Numbered from the stretch's first letter, positions 31,194 through 43,321 are shown. The stretch: DNA of 64,000 nt from Spiroplasma litorale (GCF_001267155.1 NZ_CP012357.1:868001-932000); one strand, 5' to 3'. The notes: generated by a model not told the origin, from the sequence alone. Program-made: numbers and translations.

Positions 31194-32546
31194 TTAACTG
31201 TTTTTTGTCAACTTAACAATTGATTTTGTATAAATTTCTAACATTTTTTTTAGTTCTTCAATTTTAACATACTCGTTGTATGAATGCATTGTTGATTCTT
31301 CTAAATTAAATTCTGCACCAAAAGCTATCATATTTGGCATTGATTTTGCAAAAGTACCTCCACCAATTGCAATTGGTTGAGATTTATAATCGCCTGTTAC
31401 TTCTTGGTAAACAGACATAATTTTTTTAACAACATCACTTTCTTTTGAAAAGAATACTCTATTTTCCATTTTATTAACTTTTAATTTTAAATTATATTTT
31501 TTTAAATACTCTTCTAACTTTTTATTAACATCATTTGTTGGATCAAAAGTACAAGGAATCCTTATATTTAATGTAAATCTAAAATCATTTTTATTAACTC
31601 TTATAATTCCATTACAGGCGGTTAAAAAACCTGTTTCATCTTCTATATTTCCAAAAACTTTTTTCATATTATAATCTTCAAATAATGTGTCATTAACAAA
31701 ATCAATTAGCGGGTGGTTAATTTTTATTTCTTTTAATGCTTTTAATAACCATATAGTTGCATTAACACCTTTTCAAGGTAAACTACCATGTGCAGAAATT
31801 CCTTTTACATATAAAACTTCATTTTCTAAATACGAATCAATATTATTTTTTAATAAAAAGTTTTGAATTTCATCAATGTTTTCACCTTTATAAGACACCA
31901 AATCATTTACAGCATTGTAGACTTCTCCACCATATATTTCAAAATTAGAATTAAATTCACCAAAAATATCAACATCAGATATTCATTTTTCTGCATAAAC
32001 TACTGGAAAATGACCATCAGGCACATAACCTAAGTCACATGTTTTTTCATTTTTTAAGTACTCTTCCATACACTCTCATGTAGTTTCTTCAGAAGTACCA
32101 AATATTACTCTTATTGTGTAGTAAGGTTTAAAATTATTATCTATTAAGTATTTTAAGGCAAACAAATTCATCATTGTTGGACCTTTATCATCAAATGAAC
32201 CACGACCATATAATTTATCATCTTTAACAATTGGTTCAAAAGGTGGATTAATTCATTCTGTTATGTTTCCTGGAGGAACAACATCTAAGTGGCAAATAAT
32301 TCCAAAAAGTTTGTCACTATCTCCATAGTCTGCATATCCGTATTTAAAAGTCTTGTCAATATATGTTTTCATCCCAAAACTAGCACATAGATTTATACAA
32401 TGTTTTAAAACTAATTTTATATCTTCATTAACAGGAATTCCTCTTTTTGGTTCTTTTCGAAAAGAAGGAATAGATATAATTTTTTTTGTTTCTTCTAAAG
32501 CTTTTTCAAAGTAATCACTTAAAAGTAAATTTTTATTTATTTCCAT
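31194..32546 (-). CDS. pepV: M20 family dipeptidase PepV
   Basis: Zinc metallopeptidase that cleaves dipeptides in the cytosol, for amino acid supply. Motifs: HLDVVPPG (first zinc His and Asp), GRGSFDDKGP (bridging Asp), GTSEETTWECMEEY (catalytic Glu, zinc Glu), SAHGS, and GGGTFAKSMPN near the end. The 450 residues fit the family. Many TGA codons read as Trp. Ribosome binding site AAAGGAG. Divergent from the surface HExxH protein gene. Confidence 0.92.
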
Positions 32547-32564
32547 ATTAATCTCCTTTAATTA

Positions 32565-32609
32565 ATTATACATTTAATAATTCTTTTATTAAATTAATAA
32601 ATGTATAAT
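32565..32609. promoter_or_regulatory. Divergent promoters built into one inverted repeat
   Basis: Perfect arms ATTATACATTT (32565-32575) and AAATGTATAAT (32599-32609). Each arm supplies TATAAT on one strand: minus for pepV, plus for the surface protease gene. A dimeric regulator or simple symmetry of two promoters would both explain it. Confidence 0.5.
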
Positions 32610-32653
32610 CTATTTAAAGATATTTTTATAAATCTAATTATAATGGAGGTATA

Positions 32654-34342
32654 ATGAATAAAAAAATAAACGTAAAATTTTTAATTCTAAATATATTAAT
32701 TATTAATATATTTTTATTATTTAGTTTAAATATTAAAAATGATTTTTATAACACAAATACAAATTATGCAGTAAATGATAACAAAGAAGAAACAATGTGG
32801 TCAGGGTTATCTTTACAATACTTTTTATATAAACATACAAATATTAAAGAAAATCAATATATTAATGATTTAGCCAACGGTGTTATTGAAAAATCAGATA
32901 ATTCAGAAAAAACCGATTATGAAAAATCTAAAGATTTATTTTATATGTATTTATCTTCAAGTATTTTTACTACATCAATATATGGAACGAATAGTTACAA
33001 AGAATTTTTTGCAGAAGCTTACTCAAAATGACAAACAACAAATGATAGTATGAAAAATAAATCATGGGAAATTTTAAATTACTATTTTTTAAATATTTAT
33101 AATAAATTAAAAATAAATTACACTGGTTCAATGTATGAAAGCGATTGGAATAATATCAAAACTTTAATTGATGAAGATTTTGTTGATAACAGTAATAAAA
33201 ATAATTTAATATATAACACTAATCTAGAAAACAAAACAAATGATTTAACTTATAAAGACTTATTATATGATAATGAAAACTTTGGAATGAATGATTTTAA
33301 AATAAATACAAAACAATATTCTTTCGCATATAACTTATTGTATGCTTCAATTAGAAGTTGATCATTTAATATAGCAATAAAAAATATACCAAATTTTAGT
33401 CAAATTGATTATACTTATCGTCCTCAAAGTTTTAGTACCAAAAGTGTAAAAACACTTGCAAGTTTTTTTAATAAAAATACTCTTGAAGAAAGTGAGTTAA
33501 GTAAATTAAATAACGACATTTATACTAAAGCTTCAAATGAATCAATTACTAAATTTAATAATATTAAAAATGATAGTAACAATGTTTATTTTAAATCCTT
33601 TAATGAGTTAAATAATTTTTTTGTAGAACAAACAAAAATAGATAAAGCAAATTATTCAAATATAAATTTTAAAGAAACAATCTATCAAATTAAAAATTAC
33701 TACAAATGAGATAGTGACAAAGTTGATATTTTTAAAAAACAAATATTAGACATGATTAATTTATCTTTATACATTACAAAAACACATGACAAATATTATT
33801 TATTAACATACATATATGGAATTATAATATCACCAGATTATCCATTAAAAGGAAATCAAGAAGGTGTAATGGCATATGCAGCAAATGCTTTTACAACTTA
33901 CAATCAAAAGAAATCATCAAAATATTCATACATTGTATACACAGGTTTATCTTTAGATCAATATAAAACAGAAAATGATAATGATCAGTATAAAAAAACT
34001 TGATGAAGTAGTCCAAATATTTTTGCAACACTAAATCATGAAATGGGTCACGTAATCGATGGATTCTTAAACCTTGATAATAGTCTTGCAAAAATGAATG
34101 AAAAAAAATTTAAAAACGATATTCAATCAAAACCTTTGAAATCATTATATAGCGGGGAAATATTTGGCACAAATTCTAAAGAAGAAAATAACAAAGATGA
34201 AGAAAGTAAGGAAAAGAAAGAAGATAAGGGAGATTATACTTATTTAATTGTTGTTTTTACTATATTAGGGCTTGCAATAATTGTTATAATAATTTGAGTA
34301 TTCTATTATAAAAAAAATAAAAAAAATAAAAATAAATTATAA
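32654..34342 (+). CDS. Membrane-anchored extracellular HExxH metallopeptidase-like protein
   Basis: The 562-residue protein has an N-terminal signal or anchor helix (about 8-27), a large Cys-free domain rich in Asn, Lys and Tyr, the zinc motif HEMGH (462-466, in TLNHEMGHVIDGF), an acidic/Lys linker (about 505-525), a C-terminal helix (about 527-548) and a Lys-rich cytoplasmic tail. The bulk therefore faces outside, anchored at both ends. I do not recognise the peptidase family; the third zinc ligand cannot be assigned. Strong ribosome binding site GGAGG. Next to a lipoprotein cluster; a host- or surface-protein substrate is inference. Confidence 0.8.
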
Positions 34343-34385
34343 GATTAGTTATAAAATTTAAGCTAATAAAAAACCAATGCATAAA

Positions 34386-35646
34386 TGAAATTGTCAATTA
34401 AAATTGACATTAAAAAGATACTTTCTCCATACGAATTTCGTATGGAGTTTTTTTATGTTTTAATGAAGGTCTAACATAATTATAAAACTCTATATAGTCT
34501 GAGATAATTTTATAAATATTTGAATGATGTAGTTCTTTTACTTTATATGTATATATACATTCATTTTTAAAAGTTCCAAAAAAAGACTCACAGGCACCAT
34601 TATCTGGTGAATTTCCTCTTCGTGACATAGAAATATTTATATTATTATTTTTACATAATCTTTCTCAAGTTTCATTTGTATATGGTGATTCTTGATCTGA
34701 GTGGATTATATTTGGTGCACCTCTTTTTTTAATGGCGCTTATTAAATTTGTATGACATAATTTATTATTAGGACTAACCGATAACTTTCAATCAATAATT
34801 TCTGAATTAAACAAATCCTTTATAACAGATAGATATACGTTTCCATTAATAGTTTTTATATAAGTTACATCTGTTACTCATTTTTCATTTATATTTTTAG
34901 AATTAAAGTTTCTATTTAGTAGATTTTCAAATCTTAATGGACCTGATTTATCATAGTTTGGAACTTTCTTTTTCTTTGCTGCTTTTAAACTCATTGTTTT
35001 CATATATCTATAAACAACTCAAGGGTTTAATCTTTCTTTAAAGTATTTGTTTAAAAATAAAGTTATCATATTATAACCATATCTTTTTTTAAACAAGTAA
35101 AAAAGGCATCTTATCTTAATTGCTAAAATTCTATTATAATTTTTATACTTTGGTTTTCCGTTTTTAAGTCATTTTAAATATCCATACCTTGAAACTTTTA
35201 AATATAAACAAGATAATTTCAAAGAAAACATTCTTTTAACATTAAAAATGGCGAAGTACTTTTCCTTAGTCGTCTTCGCCAAATGCTTTTTTAAAGCTCG
35301 TTCCAGTTTCAAAGCCTCTCTTAATTCTTCACACTCATATCATCAGGTTCTTTAAAAATTCAATCATGAGATTTAAATTTTTTAATATTTTCTTTTGCTT
35401 GTGTTCCGCTACCTCATTCAAGAGCGCCTTCACCTTTAACTTTTACCTCTGATTTTCATCTTTTAATTGTGCTAGTACTAATATCAAACTTTAATGCCAC
35501 ATTTAAAATACCAATTTTTTTGATTCATTAATTATATTAAGTTTTTCATTTTTTGTTCATTGTTTTGCCATATAAAAAGAACGCCTTTCAATAAAATTTT
35601 AACAATAAAAGTACTTTTTTACTGTCAATTTTATTTTAGATGTTCA
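34386..35646 (-). mobile_element. IS3-family insertion sequence, copy 2 (1261 bp)
   Basis: Same element as 2058-3320. Ends TGAAATTG... and ...GATGTTCA, flanked by a 4-bp direct repeat TAAA. The element-borne hairpin at 34425-34447 followed by seven T can terminate transcripts arriving from the surface protease gene. The transposase is co-directional with the lipoprotein gene at 35723-37696, which lies immediately upstream of it. Confidence 0.9.
34410..35571 (-). pseudogene. IS3-family transposase, orfA part frameshifted (copy 2)
   Basis: The catalytic part, including MSRRGNSPDNGACESFFGTF and the C-terminus TPYEIRMEKVSF, is intact. Two single-base losses relative to copy 3 break the N-terminal DNA-binding part: a T run of seven instead of eight (35515-35521) and a missing base near 35330. 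The ATG and its AAAGGCG ribosome binding site are intact. Internal starts could still make the catalytic half. Confidence 0.85.
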
Positions 35647-35722
35647 TAAACATTGGTTTTTTATTAGCAAAAAAATTTAAAAAATATTTTATTTTAAGTG
35701 CTTTATTAAATAAATTATTAAA

Positions 35723-37696
35723 TTATTTACCAAATATAATTAATTCATGTGCTAAATGAGGTAATGGTAATTGAGATGTTAGTTGTTCATCAATTTCAAA
35801 TTTTATTTTTATAAAGTTTAGTTCTAAACTACCATAAATTTTTTTAACATCCCCGAAACTATCCGCTTTTCTAATTTGATTTGAGAATTTACTACAACTA
35901 AGGCTAACTTTATCAAAATCAAAATTTCAATTATAAACCTCTTGCTCTCCTCAATTTAAAATATGATTTAAAAAATCTTTTTGATTAGAGTTTTTTAATG
36001 AAAGATTATTTGAAAGTGTATTTTGAACATTTAAAAGATATGGTTTGTAGTTAAATGTATCTCATAAGTTTTTATTATTATTTCAATTTTCACTAGTTCC
36101 TTTGAAGTTTGATATACTCAATCCTTTTCAGTTATATTGCTTTCCTAGAGATTCAAAATTTCTGTTAATATCATCTTCTTTAAATCCATAAACATCTTTC
36201 ATAGCTTTTATTCCTAAAAAAGCATTTTTATAAATTGATGCAAAAATACCACTATTTTCAAAAAAGTCATCGTTAAATGTGCCTGATGCTAAATTATAAT
36301 TCAAATCCTTTTCTTCTGCCGAAAAAGATGTAATCACATTTAGTTTAGGTAGTTGTTGTTTAAAGTTTGAACCAATTTTTAGTTGAAGGTTTTTTATTCT
36401 AAGTTCACCAGTTCGTATACTATTTTTTAAATTATCATTATTTTTAATTGTATTATTATCAATAGCAAATATTTTAGAAATGTCTTTATTGTTATTATCA
36501 AAAATATCTTTAAATTTATATTTTATATATTGATATATTTTTGAGTTAACTGTATAAGTTTTATCTCCACCAACTGTTGTTGTACTATTTGGCATAATTG
36601 TGTTTTCTCTAAACAAAAAATCATAAAAATCTTTATTTGTTAAATTTATACTATCATTAATTTTTTTGGTGCTTTTTCAGTTTATATTTTCTTCTGTGCC
36701 TTTAATTAAACTTAAACTAGAATACGTATCAAATACATTATTATTATCGTCATTGCTAAAACTAAATTCGACATTATCTTCTAGTTTATAATTTTTATTT
36801 AGATCTGTTATCAAATCATTTTTAAACTCATCACTATTTACAAATGTTTTTAATAAATTCTCATATTTTTCTTCTACAATTCATGATTTTTTATCAGATA
36901 ATTTAAGTTTTTCATGTGTTAATTTGAATAAATCTTTATGTTTTGATTCATTCAGCAATCCTTCTGTTCTTAAATTATTAAAAAGATTAGTAACAGTTTG
37001 ATTAATTAATTCACTATTTGTAATACCATATACAAATCTATTATTAAATTTTTGTTGACTTATATTATTACTATAATCTTTATAATTTACAACTATATCA
37101 TAATAAAAAATTACATTTGCAGCTGTAATGTTGCCTGATGTTGTAAAAGTGATTATGCATGTTTCAAACTTAATATTTAGTGAAATATCACTACTTTCAT
37201 CTGGTTTAAGAATTTTATATTTTTCTTCTTTAAACAAGTCTTTAATTAAAGTATTTAATTTATCCAAAACAATTAATTTTAATGTATCTTGCTCTAAATT
37301 ACTTTTATCACCTTCTGTAAAATAAACTGGTTTATTTAACCCTGATTGTTTTTCTTTAAGGACACTTAATTTTAAAAATTCATTTTTTAATGATCCATCC
37401 CCTTTATCTAATTCATATAAATTAGATATGTTCTCATTTAAATGGTTATTAATTATTTTATCTGCATCTTTTATAAAATCATTTAATAATTTATTAAAAC
37501 CATTTTGTGAATTTGAGCCATTACCATCATTTGGATCTGTACTCCCATTATTTTCTCCTGAATTATTTCCACCATTTTGGTTTGGACTACTATTATTATT
37601 AGTACCTGGAAGACTACCCAAACTACATGATACCGCAAAGGAAGATATTCCTGATATGGTTGTAATTGATAATAGTAATTTTGTTAATTTTTTCAT
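35723..37696 (-). CDS. Surface lipoprotein, subfamily A, 657 aa
   Basis: Lipoprotein signal MKKLTKLLLSITTISGISSF with lipobox AVSC and lipidated Cys24. Residues 25-65 are a Gly/Asn/Ser/Pro linker, followed by a large Asn/Lys-rich helical domain exposed outside the membrane. It is paralogous to 44701-46716 and, more distantly, to the B subfamily (shared pattern LQLKIG...QQLPKLN..TSFS). Many TGA codons read as Trp. Ribosome binding site AGGGGG. Adhesin or antigen roles are common for such proteins but not shown here. Its own terminator was split by IS3 copy 2. Confidence 0.88.
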
Positions 37697-37770
37697 AGAA
37701 CCCCCTATATTTTTGTAATTATAACATAGTCTTACATAATTATATTTTTATAATTATTAAAACCTTTTAT

Positions 37771-37806
37771 AAAAAAGCATATTTTACAAGAAAATAAAAT
37801 ACGCTT
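37771..37806 (-). terminator. Terminator after the lipoprotein pseudogene
   Basis: AAGCATATTTTA/TAAAATACGCTT stem (one mismatch) followed by T6 on the minus strand. Confidence 0.7.
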
Positions 37807-37822
37807 ATTAAATATTTGAAAT

Positions 37823-39711
37823 TTAATAATTTTTTGCAAGTAATATTGGTACATAATAATTTCATTTTTCACTATAGGTTTTTGCGTTGTTTACATCTCC
37901 AAATATAGTGTCAATTTCTATATCCAAATTAATAAAGTTTTGTTGGAATTTCATTATTTTTTTATAATTTTTTACATTTTTATATCATCTACCGTAATGA
38001 TACTCTAAACCTTTGTAAATTGATGAATTTGATGTTGCTGGAATATCTTTTAATTGAACTTCATCAAAAGGCATTTCTTATAATCATTTTTCTTGATTTG
38101 ATTTAGTTGTAACATATTCTTTTATGCTATTTGTCAAATATTTATTTAAATAACTATTAATTTCATTAGGACTATAAAATCTATCTCAGATATTTTGATT
38201 ATAAGAATCTTTTTCACCACCAGTGAAAGCAACTAAGTTTAAATCTTTATATTTGTTATTTTCAGTATAATTTTTAATACCAAAACCTGTTTTAAAACCA
38301 TATAATCCATCATCAATATTTTTGTACACAACCGCAAATGTATTATTTTTATCATATAAGTCACTATCATAACTAGATCTAGCTAAATTATATTTTTCTT
38401 CATTATTTTTTTTATAAGATAAATTACTTAACAAATTTAAATCTGGGAGATCTTGATAGAAGTCACCAATTTTTAATTGAATATTTGATAAAACTAAATT
38501 TAAAAAGTGCGATGAAGAATATAAATATTCATTTTTTTGTAAATCTGCATAACTAAAGTCTTTTTTATATTTTTTAATTATTTCAACATTTTCACTGAAA
38601 TAATTCTGATTATATTTAACAAAATTTGGTTTTATAAAATTATAAATGTTTTTATTTACTTTTGCTCTTTCACCATTCATAATTTGTGTTTGATCATTTA
38701 CCAATTCAGAAGTTCTGAATATTTCATCATATAAATCTTTATCTTTTTTTCAATGCATTTTTACATTAGTTGCAGATAAATTTGCTTAAGTTTGTGATTT
38801 TGTAAACACTTTATCTTCCATGTTTTTTTTAATTACAAATTTTACTTCCGCTTCAGGGTTATTGTTTAACTTGTTATAGTTTTCGTTAAGTGTTTTAATT
38901 AGTTTTTCTTGAAATGAATTTTTATTATTATTGAAATAATCTTGATATAATTTCTCTAATGCATCATTAGTTAAAAAAGTACCATTTGAATTTAATATAC
39001 TTGTAAGTCCATATCCAGTTAATGCTTCATAAATAAATTTATTGTATATCATTGTCATTGATTCTGATATTTTATCTGAACTGGTTAAACTAAATTTAAA
39101 GTTTTCATCAAATTTAATATAATTTTCACTTTTATCATAATCTAAATATGCAATACTCAATTGGAAACCATAATTTACAGTTCCTGAAATAATAGTTGTT
39201 TGAATATTTTCGTTATATGTCATTATTAAATTGTTAAATGTAGATAAGTAATCCATTTTAATATCATAACCTGGTATATTTAATTCTACATATTTTTCTT
39301 GTCTTGTAACCTCTAATAAACTTTTTTTAGAGAGTCATTAAATTCTATTGCTTTTTTAGAGTCATTTATTAGTTGTTGTTGATCAGAAGTTAAATTAAAT
39401 CCTGATACATTTATGCCTTCATTTGTCATTTTTTTAATATTTGCCAAATTGATGAAATCATATTTAGTAAGTTTACTATCTGATTCTAGTTCAAACATAT
39501 TGCTTGAAATATTTCTAAAATGTTCATTTATTTTTTCTTGTAATTCCTTTTTAAATTCTTCTTGTGGATTTGTTCCAGGTTCTACTGGTTTTTCAGGATC
39601 TGTTCCTGGTTTTTGAGGATTAATTTTATTAAGCATATCACAAGCTATAACTATACTAGTAACAGATGGAATAAACATTAAAGCAATCAAAAAACTTATT
39701 AGTTTTTTGAT
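37823..39711 (-). pseudogene. Surface lipoprotein, subfamily B, disabled
   Basis: Near-identical over long stretches to the intact gene at 39872-41794, but damaged four times. The start ATG has become ATC (39709-39711) although GGGGTG and spacing are unchanged. A run of seven T instead of eight near 39325 shifts the frame (reads ...LKKVY). TTA has become TAA at 38786-38788, and TGA (Trp) has become TAA at 38078-38080. The coding sequence between these is otherwise well kept, so decay is recent, and the copy could still donate sequence by gene conversion. Confidence 0.88.
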
Positions 39712-39871
39712 TATTACACCCCTCTTTTTAAGTATTATACAATGATTTTTTGCATTATAACTTTAAAAAATACATTTTTTTATGTATATTTAAAAATATG
39801 TAAAAAAAATACCCCTGTTGTTAAGATTAAATAAATAACTTAAATTAAAATTGGGCATTTTTTATAAACTA

Positions 39872-41794
39872 TTATTCAACATACAATATAGGTATGTAAT
39901 AATTTCATTTTTCACCTTGGGTTTTAGCATTATTTGCATCTCCAAATATAGTGTCAATTTCAATATCTAAATTAATAAAATTTTGTTGAAACTTCATTAT
40001 TTTTTTATAATTTTTTACATTATCATATCAACTACCATATTTATATTCAACACCTTTATAATCATATCCCCAACCACTTGGAGCTGGTATGTCTTTAAAT
40101 TTAACTTCATCAAAAGGCATTTCTCATAGTCATTTATCTTGATTTGATTTTGTTGTAACATATTCTTTTATGTTATTTGTTAATGCTTCATTTAAATAAG
40201 CATTAATTTTACTTTGATCATAAATTCTACCTCAAAGATTTTGATTATAAGAATCTTTTTCTCCCCCTGTGAAAGCTACAAGGTTTAAATCTTTGTATTG
40301 CTCATAATATTGATTACCTGATGAGTATTCACGTATACCAAAACCATCTTTAAAACCGCTTAATCCATCAACTAAATTTTGATATACTACTCAAAAGGCG
40401 TTTCCCTTGTCAAATAAATCTTCGCCACTTGACTGGTTTGATAAGTTATAATTTTCATTTTCATCTTTTTTATATGATAAATTACTTAATAAATTTAAAT
40501 CTGGTAGATCTTGATAGAAGTCACCGATTTGTAATTGGATATTCGATAAAATAATATTTAATAGATGAGATGAAGTGTATAAATTTTTATTTTTTTCTAA
40601 ATCAGAATATTCAAAATCTGATTTATATTTTTTTATTGTTTCTACATTTTTATTAAAATAATTTTTATTATAGTTTAAAAAATTGTTTTTAATAAAACTG
40701 TAAATATTTTTATTAACTTGTGTACGTTTATCGTTAATTATTTCTGTTTCATCATTAACTAAAATTTTTGTTCTGAAAATATTGTCATATAAATCCTTAT
40801 TATTTTTTCAATGAATTTTTACATTAGTTGCAGATAAATTTTCTAAAGTTTGTGATTTTGTAAACACTTTATCTTCCATGTTTTTTTTAATTACAAATTT
40901 TACTTCCGCTTCAGGATTATTGTTTAATTTATTGTAGTTTTCATTAAGGGTTTTAATTAGTTTTTCTTGGAATGATATCTTATTATTATTAAAATAATCT
41001 TTATAGAATCTTTCAAGTTTATCGCTTGATAAATATGAATTATTAGTATTAATTAAATTAGTTAATTCATATTCAGTTAATGCTTCATAAATAAATTTAT
41101 TGTATATCATTGTCATTGATTCTGATATTTTATCTGAACTTGTTAAACTAAATTTAAAGTTTTCATCAAATTTAATATAATTTTCACTTTTATCATAATC
41201 TAAATAAGCGATACTCAATTGGAAACCATAATTTACAGTTCCTGAAATAATAGTTGTTTGAATATTTTCATTATATGTCATTATTAAATTGTTAAATGTA
41301 GATAAGTAATCGATTTTAATATCATAACCTGGTATATTTAATTCTACATATTTTTCTTGTCTTGTAACCTCTAATAAACTTTTTTTTAGAGAGTCATTAA
41401 ATTCTATTGCTTTTTTAGAGTCATTTATTAGTTGTTGTTGTTGATCAGAAGTTAAATTAAATCCAGATACATTTATACCACCATTTGTCATTTTCTTAAT
41501 GTTGGCCAAATTAATGAAATCATATTTAGCTGGATTTTTATCAGACTCCAACTCAAATAAATTTGCTGATATATTTCTAAAATGTTCATTTATTTTTTCT
41601 TGTAATTCTTTTTTATATTCTTCAACAAGTTTTTTAAATTCTTCTTGTGGATTTGTTCCAGGTTCTACTGGTTTTTGAGGATCTGTTTCTGGTTTTTGAG
41701 GATTAATTTTATTAAGCACATCACAAGCTACAACTATACTGGTAACAGATGGAATAAACATAAATGCAGTCGACAATCGTATTATTTTTTTCAT
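39872..41794 (-). CDS. Surface lipoprotein, subfamily B, 640 aa
   Basis: Signal MKKIIRLSTAFMFIPSVTSI with lipobox VVAC, Cys24. A Pro/Glu/Thr/Gln linker follows (about 27-48; PQKPETDPQKPVEPGTNP), then a helical ectodomain with QLQIGDFYQDLPDLNLLSNL. Numerous TGA codons as Trp. Ribosome binding site AAGGGGTG. The promoter region is a long perfect palindrome (41814-41849). Downstream lies its broken tandem copy. A GGGTATTT-type hairpin near 39805-39860 may terminate it. Function unknown; likely surface antigen. Confidence 0.88.
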
Positions 41795-41813
41795 TATTAC
41801 ACCCCTTTTTACT

Positions 41814-41849
41814 ATTATACAATATTTTATAGTTAAAATATTGTATAAT
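41814..41849 (-). promoter_or_regulatory. 16-bp perfect palindrome over the lipoprotein B promoter
   Basis: Arms ATTATACAATATTTTA (41814-41829) and TAAAATATTGTATAAT (41834-41849), four-base loop. The proximal arm contains TATAAT in -10 position, just upstream of AAGGGG. The pseudogene copy keeps a decayed version (TTATAATG...CATTGTATAA). Operator or transcript hairpin. Confidence 0.6.
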
Positions 41850-41912
41850 TATTGATTTATGGTATATAAATTATAATTTTTAAATGAATCTAACAAAAGT
41901 CTAATAATGTAA

Positions 41913-41936
41913 AAAAATCTAATAAATTAGATTTTT
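41913..41936. terminator. Terminator after nox
   Basis: AAAAATCTAAT/ATTAGATTTTT, perfect 11-bp stem, two-base loop, T tract on the minus strand. Confidence 0.8.
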
Positions 41937-41962
41937 AATAAATTTATGTTTTATCTTAAAAA

Positions 41963-43321
41963 CTATTTTTTGAAGTAGTTTAAACCAAGAACTTCTAAAG
42001 CTGCTAGTGTAACAAAATTATATGGTTTATTAAAGTGAGGTAAAAAGAACATATCAACTAATGGTAACTCATCTATTGTCATTTGTTTTTGAACTGCAAG
42101 TGATAACATATGAATAATTTCAGTGTGATTTACTTCTGAACCAACTTGTGCACCAATTAACACTCTTGTTTTTTTATCTCATAATAGCTTTAATCAAACT
42201 GGCTTTGTTGAACTCATAAATTCAGGTCTATCATTATCAGTAAATAGAATTGAGTCATAATCAATATTTAGTTTTTTTGCAAAGTTTTCTGAAAGTCCTG
42301 TTGAAGCCATATTAAATCCAAAAACAGAAATTGCATTTGCTCCAGTAAAGCCCATTTGTGGTAAGGTATTTTTTGTAGCAATATTAATTGCAGCTAAAAT
42401 CCCTGATCTTACAGCTGTTGTAGCTAAAGCAATTTGTGTATTTTTATGTTGGGTAATATTTTTAACTTCAGCACAATCTCCAATTGCATATATATCTGGA
42501 TTTGAAGATTGCATAAACTCATTAGTTTTCACAATTCCTTTTTGATCAAGTTCAACTATACCTTCTAATAATTTAGTTTGTGCTTTTATCCCAACTGATA
42601 GTATTGCATACTCAACATCAATAGTAGATTTATCAGTTTTTATTGATTTTAACTTTCCATTTTCTCCAATAAATTCAACTACTTTATGACCTAATAAACT
42701 TTTAACCTTAGCGTCGTCCATTCTTTTTTGCACATGACTTGACAATTCATCGTCAAAATAGTTCGGCATTATTGCATTTTCAACATCAATTAAAGTTACA
42801 TTTTTATTGCTTTCAACAAATGCATCAACTAATTCGACACCAATATAACCTGCACCAATTATTGCAACATTTTTTATATTTTGATCATCATTTGCCGCTT
42901 TTATTTTTTTGGCATGATAGTAGTTTTTACAAATTTGTACACCTTCTAAATCAATACCTGGAATTGGTGGTAACATTGGTCATGAACCTGTTGCAATAAT
43001 TAATTTGTCATAATTATCTTCAAATTCTTTATTATTTTCTAGATCTTTTATTCTAATTTTTTTGTTTTTATCATCAATTCCAATTCATTCATGATTTTTG
43101 TGAATTGTTATTCCTTCACTTTTTAAAAGTTCAGGAGAAGCATAGAATAATTTATTAGGGTCATTCGCTTCACCTTTTACCCACAAAGCAATTCCGCATC
43201 CCAAAAATGATATTAAATCATTTTTTTCATACGCAACTACTTCTATATTTTTATTTAATCTTTTAATAGTTCTTGCAGCAACTGTTCCTGCATGGTTAAC
43301 ACCAATAATTATTACTTTCAT
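41963..43321 (-). CDS. nox: NADH oxidase (water-forming, Cys-flavoenzyme)
   Basis: Reoxidises NADH with O2, important for ATP-yielding sugar catabolism in respiration-less Mollicutes. The 452-residue protein shows FAD motif IIGVNHAGTVAA (5-16), redox Cys42 in FLGCGIALW, ATGSWP, NAD motif IIGAGYIGVELV, and AIGDCAE near the FAD ribityl site. The C-terminal dimer domain is complete. TGA as Trp at several positions. Start at 43321: GGAGGTAAAAATG; a TTG four codons upstream would lie in the ribosome binding site. Flanked by lipoprotein B and IS3 copy 3. Confidence 0.93.

Larger units (their letters stand above)
34362..35668. terminator. Bidirectional terminator split by IS3 copy 2
   Basis: Arms GCTAATAAAAAACCAATG (34362-34379) and CATTGGTTTTTTATTAGC (35651-35668) are perfect 18-bp complements. 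Removing the element and one copy of the TAAA duplication (34382-34385, 35647-35650) restores a hairpin with loop CATAAA. It would have served the surface protease gene (+) and the lipoprotein gene at 35723 (-). Confidence 0.85.

Noticed and set aside
34182-34230. Acidic/Lys repeat at the end of the surface protease as a separate repeat element
   Set aside because: It is a low-complexity linker inside the gene, with no repeat unit at the DNA level.
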